Shown here: positions 42,740 through 53,142 of the stretch, in pieces
Layout of the letters: the number at the start of each line of letters is the position of its first letter
How positions within the stretch are numbered: the first letter of the stretch is position 1
Origin: JACSRF01 sp964504445
Lineage (GTDB): Bacteria; Chloroflexota; Anaerolineae; Promineifilales; Promineifilaceae
Assembly: GCA_964504445.1 (NCBI GenBank)
Contig: CAZDEO010000018.1
Location: forward strand, 8,538-72,537
Reading direction: 5' to 3'
Length of the DNA stretch: 64,000 nucleotides
Translations under genes and position numbers: made by a program
Notes under the pieces: generated by a model
The model's database searches: none
Seen by the model: only the letters and a program-made list of their open reading frames with translations
What the model was told of the DNA's origin: nothing

Positions 42740-44224
42740 TTAAGCATTTGCTACGCGGGCCAGGCCGAGGCGCGGGGAGGTAAACAGGTACAAGCCATCT
42801 ACGGCATTTTCGGGCGACCGGGCGACGGCGTCTAACCCCTCTACCTGGTTGAAGAAGGCGGCGTTGTCTTGGCGAACGCGGTTATCGTATATAGACATCA
42901 TCGCTTCTTTGTCTTGCCGAATTTTTAGGTTCTCTGCCATGCGCCGGGACATTTCGTTGACCACCAGGTCGCGGGTTAGAGACTCCACTCCTTCGCGGAT
43001 GTCCATCAAATCTTCTACGCCGGACATGAGGGTTGTGAAGGCCAGCTTTACATTTTGTTCGGGCACGTCGTGGTGGATAAGGCGCCGCGCCATCCAGAAG
43101 AGGGAATCTTTGCCGTCGTATTGGTGGTAGAAGGCGGTGAGGAAGACGAGGAGGCGCATGTAGGTGTTGCGGTAGCTGTTTTCGTAGAAATTTACGCCTT
43201 CGTCGGGGGTGACGTCCCCCTGGGTGATGGCGGTGATGGTAACGGCCGTTAACATCCCGCTGAGCATGGCTAAATGCACACCCGTAGAGAGCAGGGGGTC
43301 CAAAAAACAGGCTGCATCCCCTACCAAAAAATAGCCTGGCCCGGCAAATTGCGTGCTGGCATACGAATAATCTGTTTCCACCTGCAAATCAGACACGCGC
43401 TCTCCTGGCGCGACTAGGTCGCATACCGTTGGCGACTCGGCCAGCGCTTCCTCATAAATTGCTTCCAGGCTTTGCTGGCTGCGCTTTTCTTTGAAAGAGG
43501 TTTGGTGCATTACCACGCCCACGCTTAAGGTGTCGTCGTGCAGGGGAATGGCCCAAATCCAGCCGTTAGGGATGGAAACGGTAGCAATGGCGCCCTCTTT
43601 GGGAGACGGCAAGCGGCTTGCCCCGCGCCAATAGCTCCAGATTGCCACGTTCTTAAAGACCTCGTGGTACTTGCGGTTACGCAGGTAGCGGTTTGCCATA
43701 ATGCCCGTGCGCCCTGAAGCGTCTACCAGGTAATCAAAATGGATGTCCCAGCGCTGCCCTTCTTCGCCAACTCGCGAGACGGTGGCGGCACGGGGGCGCT
43801 GCTTGTCCGCTTCATCGAAGTGGATTTTGTTGACTTCTACGCACTGTAGCACGTTTACGCCTTGCTCTTGGGCGTGGTCTAGCAACAGTTTGTCGAATTC
43901 GGAGCGAATCACCTGGAAGCTATGGGTATGTGCGCCAGTCAACTCGTTGAAAAATAAATCCCACTGCTGGCTGCCCCATTCGATATGGCCGCCTGGTTTC
44001 CGCTGGAAGCCGTAGGTTTCCACTTTCTCCCGTGCCCCCATCAACTCAAGAAAATCTAGCACAGTCGGTAACAAAGACTCGCCAATGTGGTAGCGGGGAA
44101 AGGCGTCGCGTTCTACCAGGATAACATCGAACCCTTGACGGGCCAGTAATGTCGCCGCCGTGCTGCCACCAGGGCCGCCACCAATCACTAAAACTTGCGT
44201 GTGCTGTGCATTATGAACAGGCAT
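42740..44224 (-). CDS. Flavin-dependent halogenase-like FAD oxidoreductase
   Basis: 494 residues of the tryptophan-halogenase / geranylgeranyl-reductase superfamily. The FAD motif GGGPGGS (14-20), an acidic VERDAFPRYHIGESLL and the second FAD motif GYFLVGDAACFLDPLLSTG (about 299-317) are clear. The segment GWIWAIPL (about 221-228) fits the WxWxIP motif that marks flavin-dependent halogenases and blocks their monooxygenase activity. No biosynthetic cluster or flavin reductase is nearby, so the substrate is unknown; a plain FAD reductase or hydroxylase is the alternative. The ATG has an acceptable AGGTAAA ahead. Confidence 0.85.
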   Translation of the reverse strand: MPVHNAQHTQVLVIGGGPGGSTAATLLARQGFDVILVERDAFPRYHIGESLLPTVLDFLELMGAREKVETYGFQRKPGGHIEWGSQQWDLFFNELTGAHTHSFQVIRSEFDKLLLDHAQEQGVNVLQCVEVNKIHFDEADKQRPRAATVSRVGEEGQRWDIHFDYLVDASGRTGIMANRYLRNRKYHEVFKNVAIWSYWRGASRLPSPKEGAIATVSIPNGWIWAIPLHDDTLSVGVVMHQTSFKEKRSQQSLEAIYEEALAESPTVCDLVAPGERVSDLQVETDYSYASTQFAGPGYFLVGDAACFLDPLLSTGVHLAMLSGMLTAVTITAITQGDVTPDEGVNFYENSYRNTYMRLLVFLTAFYHQYDGKDSLFWMARRLIHHDVPEQNVKLAFTTLMSGVEDLMDIREGVESLTRDLVVNEMSRRMAENLKIRQDKEAMMSIYDNRVRQDNAAFFNQVEGLDAVARSPENAVDGLYLFTSPRLGLARVANA

Positions 44225-44478
44225 GCTTTTACCTCACTTTATAAATCGTTTGGGAGTTTGGGAATCTGCTGAATTGCTTAATTGGTTACTGTCCCATGCA
44301 AAAGTATGAGGGAGGGTGCTTAAGGTTTTCCTTAACAAAATGAGATTTTAAGGATTCTATGGGGTTGTGAGGGTTCCGTGCAGGGTCATTTGGACCGGGT
44401 TAAGGGGCATATTTTTTGCAGGGTGAACCGGTCAATCATCTAAATTTTCAAATGCCTTCGGAGGACTGCTGTTGTTTT
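44225..44478. other. 254-bp gap between the halogenase-like and dehydrogenase genes
   Basis: No gene seen. It contains a perfect small hairpin TTAAGG-TTTT-CCTTAA near 44320-44335. The region probably holds the promoter for the halogenase-like gene, but I cannot place it. Confidence 0.4.
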
Positions 44479-45369
44479 TTACGTCTGGATTTCAAAACCG
44501 GCTAAATGTTCCAGGGCTTTGACCAGGGCGTGGTTGCCTTCGCTGCCCAGCCCTTGCTGCTGCAGGGTGCGGTAGAATTGGAAGACGAGGGCGACGCCGG
44601 GTAGAGGCACGCCAAGCTGGTCGGCGGCTTCCAGCACCAGGCGCAAATCTTTTTGTTGCAGGTCAATGGTGAAGCCGGGCCTCCAGTCGCGGTTGATGAC
44701 CTGGGGGCCACGATTGCTGAGCATCCAACTGCCGGCGGCGCCGCCAGCAACGGCCGTTAGCGTCTTTTCCAGGTCCAATTTCCCCGCCTGGGCAAAGAGC
44801 AGCGCTTCACCCACAGCCTGCATGGTTACCACCACCAAAATTTGGTTGACGAGCTTCGCCATTTGCCCCGCGCCGTGACCGCCTACGTGGGTGATGATTT
44901 TGCCCATGGCCTGCATGGCGGGCAGGGCGCGCGCAAACTGTGCCGCATCGCCGCCCACCATAATGCTGAGGGTGCCGTTGGCGGCCCCTTCGCCGCCACC
45001 GCTGATGGGCGCGTCCAGCATGTGGACCTCTTTTTCGGCCAGTTTGGCGGCCATCTCTTGAGTGGCAATAGGGCTGATGGTGCTGTGGTCAACCACCAGC
45101 GCGCCGGGCTGGGCGCCGTAAATGACGCCCTCTTCGCCTAGCACAACGGTCTGCACGTCGGGGGTGTCGCTGACGCAGATGAAGGTGATGTCGCTGTGGG
45201 CGGCGACGTCGGCGGGGCTGCTGCCGGCCGTTGCGCCTTGTTCTACCAGGGGGTCTATGCGGCTGGCGGTGCGGTTCCACACGCACACGGCGTAGCCCGC
45301 CTTGAGTAAATTGGCGGCCATGCTGCGCCCCATGATGCCGAGTCCGATAAAGCCGATTTTTTCTGTCAT
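44479..45369 (-). CDS. Beta-hydroxyacid dehydrogenase (3-hydroxyisobutyrate / tartronate semialdehyde reductase family)
   Basis: 296 residues, NAD(P)-dependent. The Rossmann motif IGFIGLGIMGRSMAANLLKAG (5-25), the substrate-binding DAPISGGGEGAANGTL (about 119-134), the catalytic lysine region GGHGAGQMAKLVNQ (about 163-176, Lys the likely catalytic residue) and KDLRLVLEAAD are all typical of the family, which includes GarR/GlxR, 3-hydroxyisobutyrate dehydrogenase and glyoxylate reductases. Substrate undecided. The start codon follows AGGAGAC, and a perfect 13-bp inverted repeat of the CTAGAGC family lies 20 bp upstream. Confidence 0.93.
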   Translation of the reverse strand: MTEKIGFIGLGIMGRSMAANLLKAGYAVCVWNRTASRIDPLVEQGATAGSSPADVAAHSDITFICVSDTPDVQTVVLGEEGVIYGAQPGALVVDHSTISPIATQEMAAKLAEKEVHMLDAPISGGGEGAANGTLSIMVGGDAAQFARALPAMQAMGKIITHVGGHGAGQMAKLVNQILVVVTMQAVGEALLFAQAGKLDLEKTLTAVAGGAAGSWMLSNRGPQVINRDWRPGFTIDLQQKDLRLVLEAADQLGVPLPGVALVFQFYRTLQQQGLGSEGNHALVKALEHLAGFEIQT

Positions 45370-45389
45370 GGTAGTCTCCTGTAAAGATA

Positions 45390-45438
45390 GCTAGAGCGAG
45401 AGTGCGATTCTTCCTCTAGCTCTCGCTCTCGCTCTAGC
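45390..45438. repeat. CTAGAGC-family inverted repeat, copy C
   Basis: A perfect 13-bp inverted repeat GCTAGAGCGAGAG / CTCTCGCTCTAGC, with a further CTCTAGCTCTCG between the arms. It fills the 77-bp gap upstream of the dehydrogenase gene and downstream of the S9 peptidase gene. Confidence 0.85.
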
Positions 45439-45446
45439 CTTATTTA

Positions 45447-47612
<2,166 letters not shown>

Positions 47613-47750
47613 GGTGAAGGCTCCTAAGATTAAAGTTTTGCTATAAAAGCGCGGGCGCTGTTGGGCATGGCTTATTATCAGCAACCGTCTGGCGTGTGTC
47701 AACTCAGGTAGCCGCCACAGATTTGCGTAAGCGGCAGATTTGGCCCACCT

Positions 47751-47784
47751 GTTGTTGCCAGCTTGCTGTTGTTGCCAGCTTGTA
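47751..47784 (+). repeat. 17-bp tandem direct repeat upstream of the peroxiredoxin gene
   Basis: GTTGTTGCCAGCTTGCT followed at once by GTTGTTGCCAGCTTGTA (15 of 17 identical), ending 27 bp before the start codon, where a promoter or activator site is expected. The 199-bp divergent gap 47613-47811 holds nothing else I can recognise. Confidence 0.7.
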
Positions 47785-47811
47785 AAAACCATACTATTAA
47801 GGAAAGGAGCT

Positions 47812-48288
47812 ATGTCCCAAATTGTTGAAAAAGAGTTGGCCCCGGATTTCACCCTGGCAGATTTCCAGGGCGATGACGTAACCTTATCCCAATTTCGCGG
47901 CGAAAAGCACGTGGTCTTGGTGTTTAATCGCGGTTTTTTCTGACCCTTCTGCCGCCGGCACATGGCGCAGTTGCGCCAGGATTATGACCAGTTTGTGGCG
48001 CAGGGTGCGGTGATTGTTGTCATCGGTCCGGAGGACGCCGGAGAGTTTACCCGTCATTGGCAGGAACAAAAATACCCCTTTGTGGGTTTGCCTGATCCCA
48101 CGCATAAGGTGGCCGACCAATATGGGCAGCAGGTGAAGCTGCTGTGTGGGGGACGGCTGCCGGCGTTGCTGATTATTGATAAAATGGGGGTGATTCAACA
48201 TGTGCATTATAGTGATTCGATGCGCGATATTGCGGACAATGATGCGGTATTGGCGGTTTTGCGGCAGTTGAATGCGCCGAAGGAGTGA
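47812..48288 (+). CDS. Peroxiredoxin (AhpC/TSA family) with in-frame UGA at the peroxidatic cysteine, probable selenoprotein
   Basis: 158 residues if the TGA at 47941-47943 is read as selenocysteine (Sec44). The frame is uninterrupted on both sides: APDFTLADFQGDDVTLSQF and VVLVFNRGFF before it, PFCRRHMAQLRQDYDQF and the rest of the thioredoxin fold after it. In relatives this position is the Cys of the CPFC / CPYC active site, so the protein would be U-x-x-C. The downstream RNA offers a bacterial-type SECIS hairpin. The start ATG follows AAGGAAAGGAG. The alternative is a pseudogene or read error by a single Cys-to-stop change; nothing else in the gene looks decayed. The family reduces peroxides using thiols. 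The Gfo/Idh gene starts six bases later. Confidence 0.8.
47963..47978 (+). promoter_or_regulatory. Candidate bacterial SECIS hairpin
   Basis: Perfect stem TGGCGC / GCGCCA with apical loop AGTT, which begins 25 nt after the UGA and has G in the second loop position. This fits the known bacterial SECIS pattern (small stem, G early in the loop, about 16-37 nt from UGA). An overlapping alternative pairs CTGC(C)GCC (47949-47956) with GGCGCAG (47964-47970) around loop GGCACAT. Confidence 0.5.
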
Positions 48289-48293
48289 TGAAA

Positions 48294-49280
48294 ATGGGTA
48301 AAATTCGTTGGGGTTTGCTTTCGACGGCAAATATTAACCGGCGGCTGATTCCGGCTATTCGTATGTCGGAGCGGGGGGTGCTGACGGCCGTGGCCAGCCG
48401 CAGCCAGGCCAGCGCCGACGCCTACGCTGCCCAGTGGGAGATTCCCCAAGCCTTTGGCAGCTATGAAGCGATGCTGACTTCGGATGCTGTGGATGCGGTG
48501 TACATCAGTCTGCCGAACCATTTGCATGCGGCGTGGAGCATTTTTGCTTTGCGCCATGGCAAGCATGTGCTGTGTGAGAAGCCTTTTGCGCTGACGCTGG
48601 CGGAGGTGGATGCCATGATTGCGGCGGCGGAGGAAACGGGGAACGTGCTGGCGGAGGCGTTTATGTATCGCCATCATCCGCAGACGAAGATAGCCAAGGA
48701 GTGGGTGGGGAACGGCCGTTTAGGAGACATTACGCTGGTACGCGGTACGTTTAACTTTGCCTTTGGCAGCCGTGACAACGTGCGGCTGGTGCCCGAATGG
48801 GGTGGGGGCTGCCTGTGGGATGTGGGCGTTTATCCCCTTAGCCTGGCCCAAGCTGTTATGGGTGAGGCGCCTCAGTGGGTGATGGGGAGCCAATGGATAG
48901 GGGAAACGGGTGTAGACGAATTTTTTGCCGGGCAACTGCATTACAGGGGCAACCGTGTGGCCCAGATTTCCGCCTCCTTTCGCACCCCTTTCTATACAAT
49001 GGCCGAAATTGTGGGGACAGAAGGGCGGCTGGCGTTGAATCGGCCGTTTGTGGGGCACAATGACGGGCAACGGCAACTGCTCTTTTATCCAGCTCAGGGC
49101 GAGCCGCAAGAAATTCCTGTGCCCGAGAAGGAACTATACCTGGGTGAGGTAGAGGACATGCACGCCGCTATTTTAGATGGCGTGCCCACCTACCTGAGCC
49201 TGGATGAGACGCGCAACCATGTGAAAACAGTGCTGGCACTCTATGAGGCGGCGCGCACGGGGCAGCCTACCCATTTATGA
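48294..49280 (+). CDS. Gfo/Idh/MocA family NAD(P)-dependent oxidoreductase
   Basis: 328 residues. The N-terminal Rossmann domain (IRWGLLSTANINRRLIPAI), the family motif CEKPFALT (about 98-105) containing the catalytic lysine, and AFMYRHHPQT are clear; the C-terminal half is the alpha/beta substrate domain. Members oxidise or reduce sugars, inositols and dihydrodiols; the SxANI and YRHHP forms are common among sugar dehydrogenase and dihydrodiol-dehydrogenase-like proteins. Among GTG 48285, ATG 48288 and ATG 48294, the last has the best spacing from AAGGAG. It is probably co-transcribed with the peroxiredoxin gene. Confidence 0.93.
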   Translation: MGKIRWGLLSTANINRRLIPAIRMSERGVLTAVASRSQASADAYAAQWEIPQAFGSYEAMLTSDAVDAVYISLPNHLHAAWSIFALRHGKHVLCEKPFALTLAEVDAMIAAAEETGNVLAEAFMYRHHPQTKIAKEWVGNGRLGDITLVRGTFNFAFGSRDNVRLVPEWGGGCLWDVGVYPLSLAQAVMGEAPQWVMGSQWIGETGVDEFFAGQLHYRGNRVAQISASFRTPFYTMAEIVGTEGRLALNRPFVGHNDGQRQLLFYPAQGEPQEIPVPEKELYLGEVEDMHAAILDGVPTYLSLDETRNHVKTVLALYEAARTGQPTHL

Positions 49281-49415
49281 AGAGACTTCACCGACTGCCG
49301 CCGACCACCATGAATGAAAACGGAGCGCCATCTTCCAGGTGGCGATGCCAGCAAGATGCTGGCGCTACACTTATGAAGAGGTAATCTGTCAGGCGCCATC
49401 ATTAATAGGTGAACT
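49281..49415. repeat. Gap with hairpin repeats upstream of the membrane SARP gene
   Basis: GCCAGCA-AGA-TGCTGGC (49347-49363) is a perfect hairpin, preceded by CGCCA...TGGCG. A 10-bp direct repeat TTATGAAGAG flanks the element (about 49276 and 49371), which could mark the insertion of a small mobile repeat. No gene is present. Confidence 0.5.
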
Positions 49416-51584
49416 GTGGACACACGGGCGATACTTCTCTTTTTTCTGGCCTATGCAATTGCCATCACTTACCTGAGCCTGGGTATTTTTATTCTTATTT
49501 ACCGATTCCGCGAAACAATAGCCCGGGTTTTCGCCGGTTATTGTTTTGTTTTGGGGGGTGTTTATGTACTGAATTTTTCCCTTTATGTACCCTCTCCAGA
49601 GTATGTATCGGATTTGGAACTACCTGTCCGCTTGCGATGGGTACTCAGCAGTTTTGGCCCTGCTTTTTACCTGCACCTTAGTCACTTTTATGTTACGGTT
49701 TCCTGGCGCAGATTGACAGCTAAATTGATCCCGTTCAGTTATCTGATGGGGGTTTTTCTAAGTATCCTGGCTTTGTTTACCGATTTGTTTGTATCCGCTG
49801 GTGGCATCAGGTCAACCCAAATGGCCGGTTATACCCAGGGGCCATGGTTTGGTTTATATTGGGTTTTCTTTTTTTTCGTTTCATTGATTAGCGTGGCCGG
49901 TTTGTTGACCAGTTTTCGCCGGGCGCGTTCTTCGTTGACGCGCCAACAAATTTTATATTTGTTACTTCCTTATGTGTTTACCATCGCCCTGGTATTTGTC
50001 ATTGGTGATAATCGTCGGGCAATGGAACCGAGCATTATCGCAAATGAAGTTGGACAGTTGCTTCTGTTGTTTGGTTTGATTTTGTTTGCCAGAGGTGTGC
50101 TGGTTTATGGGTCGGTGGTGAGACGGCCGTTGAGCATCTTGCGTTATTTGCTGCTGGTTATTTTTGTATTGGCCTTTAGTTTGAGTTTGGTCGGGTTGAG
50201 GATGTTTGATACGCGTATGACCCGCTTTACACCTTTTCCCGTTCCTGTATTCACAACCCTGGTTGCTGTTATTGTGGTGGTGTTGGCGCATGTATCCCAT
50301 GGGCCGGTTTCCCGGTATCTCGATTCGCTTACCCAGGCGAACGACGATTCCTCCTTGCTCTTAAATGGGTCTATGGTGATAAAGCATTTTTCCTCACCGT
50401 TGGATGAGTTTTTGCGCCGCGAGCGTTTTTTGCAAATTGTTTGCCAGAGCTTTGATGCACGTGGTGGAATTATGTTAGTTGAAGATGCTCTGCAACAGGC
50501 GAAAGTCGTCGCTTCCTGGCGGATGCCGCATATAGAAGTTGGCACAAGGGTGGAAGTTCCTGAGTTTTTAGATCCGGAACCCCACCTGATAGGGAATACA
50601 CTGGCTGCCTTGCCACCCGATTCGATTTGGCAGGATATGGTGTTGATTGTCCCGTTAACAATGGCGGGAAGACCAGGTAAATTGGTTTTGACCGGCAAGC
50701 ATAATGGCCAGATTTACTCCTATCAGGAAATGAGTATGTGTACCAAATTGCCGGATTTGTTTAACCGGATTGAGCAAAGCGCATTGGTGGGGGGTGACGT
50801 TGCTAAACCGGATACAGTTTTAAGGATGCCCAGGGTATCTCAAGGCGAGACAGGGGAAACGGCCGTTACTTCCGCACAACAGTTTCCCATAGCCATTTAT
50901 GCCCTGCGTTCCCTAGAAGTGCGTCGCTATGGCCAGCCCGTAACCCCAGCAGAATGGGGGTCAGAAAAAGCCAAGGGCATGCTGGCTTACCTGTTGTGGA
51001 AAGGTAGCGAGGGCGCCATGCGCGAAGAGCTTTCAGCCGCTTTATGGCCTAAGAAAACCATGGACGAAGCCGCCAATGTCTTTCATGTTACGCTGCATCG
51101 CCTACGCCGGGTATTAGAACCCGAGAGAAAGCGCGGCTCGCACTATATAAAATTCGAGCATAATCGCTATCGTTTGCATCTGGATGACACGGTATGGCTA
51201 GATTTGCACGAGCTGGAGCGCGCCATCCAGCAGGATGACAGGCATGCCCTTTCCCGCGCCATCGATCTTTATCACACGGGCTATTTGGAAGATGTGGCCT
51301 GGGCACTCCCTGCGCAAGCGGAGATTGAACGCCTCCGTTATGAACGGTATTATGAGAAAATGCTGCGGATGCTTATTGCCAAACTAGCTCCCCGAGAGCG
51401 AGAGATTTATTTGTATCACTTGTTGCAGTTGACCCCAGCTGATCAAGAAGCTCATGAACAGCTGCTTGCCGACTATCTGAGTGCGGACCGCGTGGACTTG
51501 GCCAGAAGACACCTGGAAAAATTGCATAATCTTCCAGCAAACGATGCTGACAGCCACCTGGAAGCCCGCAGATCAAAAGGTTAA
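49416..51584 (+). CDS. Membrane-anchored SARP-type transcriptional regulator (7TM + GAF-like + winged helix + BTAD)
   Basis: 722 residues with an unusual layout. Residues 1-290 hold about eight hydrophobic segments resembling the 7TM sensor of some histidine kinases. Residues about 315-450 look like a degenerate GAF-type domain (LRRERFLQIVCQSFDARGGIMLVE). From about 488 there is a SARP winged helix (PIAIYALRSLEVRRYGQPV, EELSAALWPKKTMDEAANVFH) and a BTAD domain (about 590-715). The protein would thus sense a membrane or extracytoplasmic signal and bind DNA directly, as CadC or ToxR do, without a kinase. The start is GTG, after AGGTGA. Codon use is AT-richer than its neighbours. Direct targets may include the reductase gene 270 bp downstream. 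Confidence 0.88.
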   Translation: MDTRAILLFFLAYAIAITYLSLGIFILIYRFRETIARVFAGYCFVLGGVYVLNFSLYVPSPEYVSDLELPVRLRWVLSSFGPAFYLHLSHFYVTVSWRRLTAKLIPFSYLMGVFLSILALFTDLFVSAGGIRSTQMAGYTQGPWFGLYWVFFFFVSLISVAGLLTSFRRARSSLTRQQILYLLLPYVFTIALVFVIGDNRRAMEPSIIANEVGQLLLLFGLILFARGVLVYGSVVRRPLSILRYLLLVIFVLAFSLSLVGLRMFDTRMTRFTPFPVPVFTTLVAVIVVVLAHVSHGPVSRYLDSLTQANDDSSLLLNGSMVIKHFSSPLDEFLRRERFLQIVCQSFDARGGIMLVEDALQQAKVVASWRMPHIEVGTRVEVPEFLDPEPHLIGNTLAALPPDSIWQDMVLIVPLTMAGRPGKLVLTGKHNGQIYSYQEMSMCTKLPDLFNRIEQSALVGGDVAKPDTVLRMPRVSQGETGETAVTSAQQFPIAIYALRSLEVRRYGQPVTPAEWGSEKAKGMLAYLLWKGSEGAMREELSAALWPKKTMDEAANVFHVTLHRLRRVLEPERKRGSHYIKFEHNRYRLHLDDTVWLDLHELERAIQQDDRHALSRAIDLYHTGYLEDVAWALPAQAEIERLRYERYYEKMLRMLIAKLAPREREIYLYHLLQLTPADQEAHEQLLADYLSADRVDLARRHLEKLHNLPANDADSHLEARRSKG

Positions 51585-51703
51585 TTGGGGCGAAGTTCCA
51601 GCAAAACTGCCCAATTTTGGGGAAGATTCATATTTGGCGAGCTAAATTAAGTTTGACGTAAGTGTAAGGAAGTACAATGTTAATGCCTTCTAGGGGGGCA
51701 AGT

Positions 51704-51747
51704 TGGAGTCTCTACCCAAATTATCTTTGGTAGAGACTCCATTTTTT
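51704..51747 (+). terminator. Strong terminator or attenuator between the SARP and reductase genes
   Basis: Perfect 13-bp stem TGGAGTCTCTACC / GGTAGAGACTCCA then six T. It lies 119 bp after the SARP stop and 109 bp before the next start, in the gap 51585-51856. It could end the SARP transcript or attenuate the downstream gene. Confidence 0.9.
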
Positions 51748-51856
51748 ATCAGGGAGCATTGCTGTGCGGTAATTGAGAAAAGTGGACAGTTGGAAACGGC
51801 CGTATACAATGAAAAGCAACCCAAACCACAGTTCACACGGCAGGAGGTAACGCGCG

Positions 51857-52954
51857 ATGACCACTGTTTTTCTCACCGGATTCCCCGGATTTCTCGGTTC
51901 AGAATTGGTTGCCCGGTTGCTGGCTCGCTATCCAACCGACGTAACCATCACTTGCCTCATCCAGAGCAAATTTCGCGCTCAGGCTACACAACGGGTTGCC
52001 GAGATTACTCATACACAACCAGAATGGGCACAACGCATCCTGTTGGTGGAGGGCGATATTACATTGCCAGAGTTGGGTCTGGGAGATGAGCAGTACTGGC
52101 AATATCAACAAGGCACGGTGGAGATTTTCCATTTGGCCGCTGTATACGCCCTGGGGGTGACGCGGGAGTTAGCCATGCGCGTAAATGTGGATGGCACGCG
52201 CCACATGCTACGTTTTGCAGAGCAGTGCCCGCAATTGCGGCGCTTTCAATATGTCAGCACTTGTTACGTTAGCGGGCGGCACGACGGGCTATTTACTGAG
52301 GAAGATTTGCGCAACGGACAGGCATTTAATAATTATTATGAAGAAACCAAGTATTGGGCAGAAATTGAAGTGCGACAAGCCCTGAAGCGCGGACTACCGG
52401 TTACCGTTTATCGCCCAGCAATTGTGGTGGGCGATAGCCAGACCGGAGAGACGCAGAAATATGATGGGCCTTACTATGCCTTCCAATGGATTTTACGCCA
52501 GGGTGGGGTGGCAGTTTTGCCTGGTTTTGGTGGCGCAGAACGGTATGAAGTGAATGTTGTTCCGCGAGATTACGTGGTGGATGCCATTGATTATTTGAGC
52601 GCACAAGAAGAATCGTCAAACCAGGTTTACCACATCAGCGATCCGCAGCCCGTGACGGTGCGGGCCGTTGTGGATACCCTCTCCAGGGTTACCGGTAAGC
52701 GGATTGTGGAAGTGCGGCTGCCGGGTAGCTTGGTGAAAGGTGCGCTGCAAAAAGTGCCGGGTCTTTATCAGTTTGTGCGTATGGAGCCAGCTATGGTGGA
52801 TTATTTTACTCATCCCACGCGTTATCGTTGTGACAACACACTACGGGATCTGGACGGTAGTGGCATTTCTTGCCCCCCTTTTGCTAACTACGTCGAAAAT
52901 TTAATTGCGTTTATGCGCGAAAACCCGCACATTTCTTCTGATGCCATGGTTTAG
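51857..52954 (+). CDS. NAD-dependent epimerase / fatty acyl-CoA or thioester reductase-like SDR
   Basis: 365 residues, extended short-chain dehydrogenase. NAD(P) motif TGFPGFLGSELVARLL (7-22), FHLAAVYALGVTRELAMRVN, a Ser/Thr in YVSTCY and the catalytic YYEETKYWAE (YxxxK, about 161-170) are intact. The layout is closest to the male-sterility / carboxylic-acid-reductase R-domain group, which reduces acyl thioesters to aldehydes or alcohols. If so, it could feed fatty alcohol to the wax ester synthase at 21-23 kb, but that link is a guess. The ATG follows AGGAGG. It is placed next to the membrane SARP, which may control it. Confidence 0.85.
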   Translation: MTTVFLTGFPGFLGSELVARLLARYPTDVTITCLIQSKFRAQATQRVAEITHTQPEWAQRILLVEGDITLPELGLGDEQYWQYQQGTVEIFHLAAVYALGVTRELAMRVNVDGTRHMLRFAEQCPQLRRFQYVSTCYVSGRHDGLFTEEDLRNGQAFNNYYEETKYWAEIEVRQALKRGLPVTVYRPAIVVGDSQTGETQKYDGPYYAFQWILRQGGVAVLPGFGGAERYEVNVVPRDYVVDAIDYLSAQEESSNQVYHISDPQPVTVRAVVDTLSRVTGKRIVEVRLPGSLVKGALQKVPGLYQFVRMEPAMVDYFTHPTRYRCDNTLRDLDGSGISCPPFANYVENLIAFMRENPHISSDAMV

Positions 52955-53142
52955 CTGCCGGACAAGGGTGTACGTTTTCTTGGATGGCGATGGAAATGAA
53001 CCCGGGATGTGTGCCTAAGAGAATTTAGACATTTGTTGGGTTTTGGGAGGCGGTTGGATCTTGGATAAATGGGGGTAGTACTTTAGTCTATTTTCTCCCA
53101 ACGAAAGGGCTACGGAAAGAATTTTGCGTGTATCATGTAGGT

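Noticed and set aside
47941..47943. Treating the TGA as evidence for a pseudogene split into two short genes
   Set aside because: The downstream piece would start at a Met inside the thioredoxin fold without a ribosome site, and the break is exactly at the active-site Cys codon; recoding is the better reading, though not proven.
47613..47963. 117-residue upstream extension of the S9 peptidase
   Set aside because: It is antisense to the peroxiredoxin gene, has no family similarity, and the ATG at 47612 has a good ribosome site.
51650..51680. Sigma-70 promoter TTGACG ... TACAAT upstream of the reductase gene
   Set aside because: The spacer is only 14 bp, too short for a standard promoter; a SARP-dependent promoter remains possible but unsupported.
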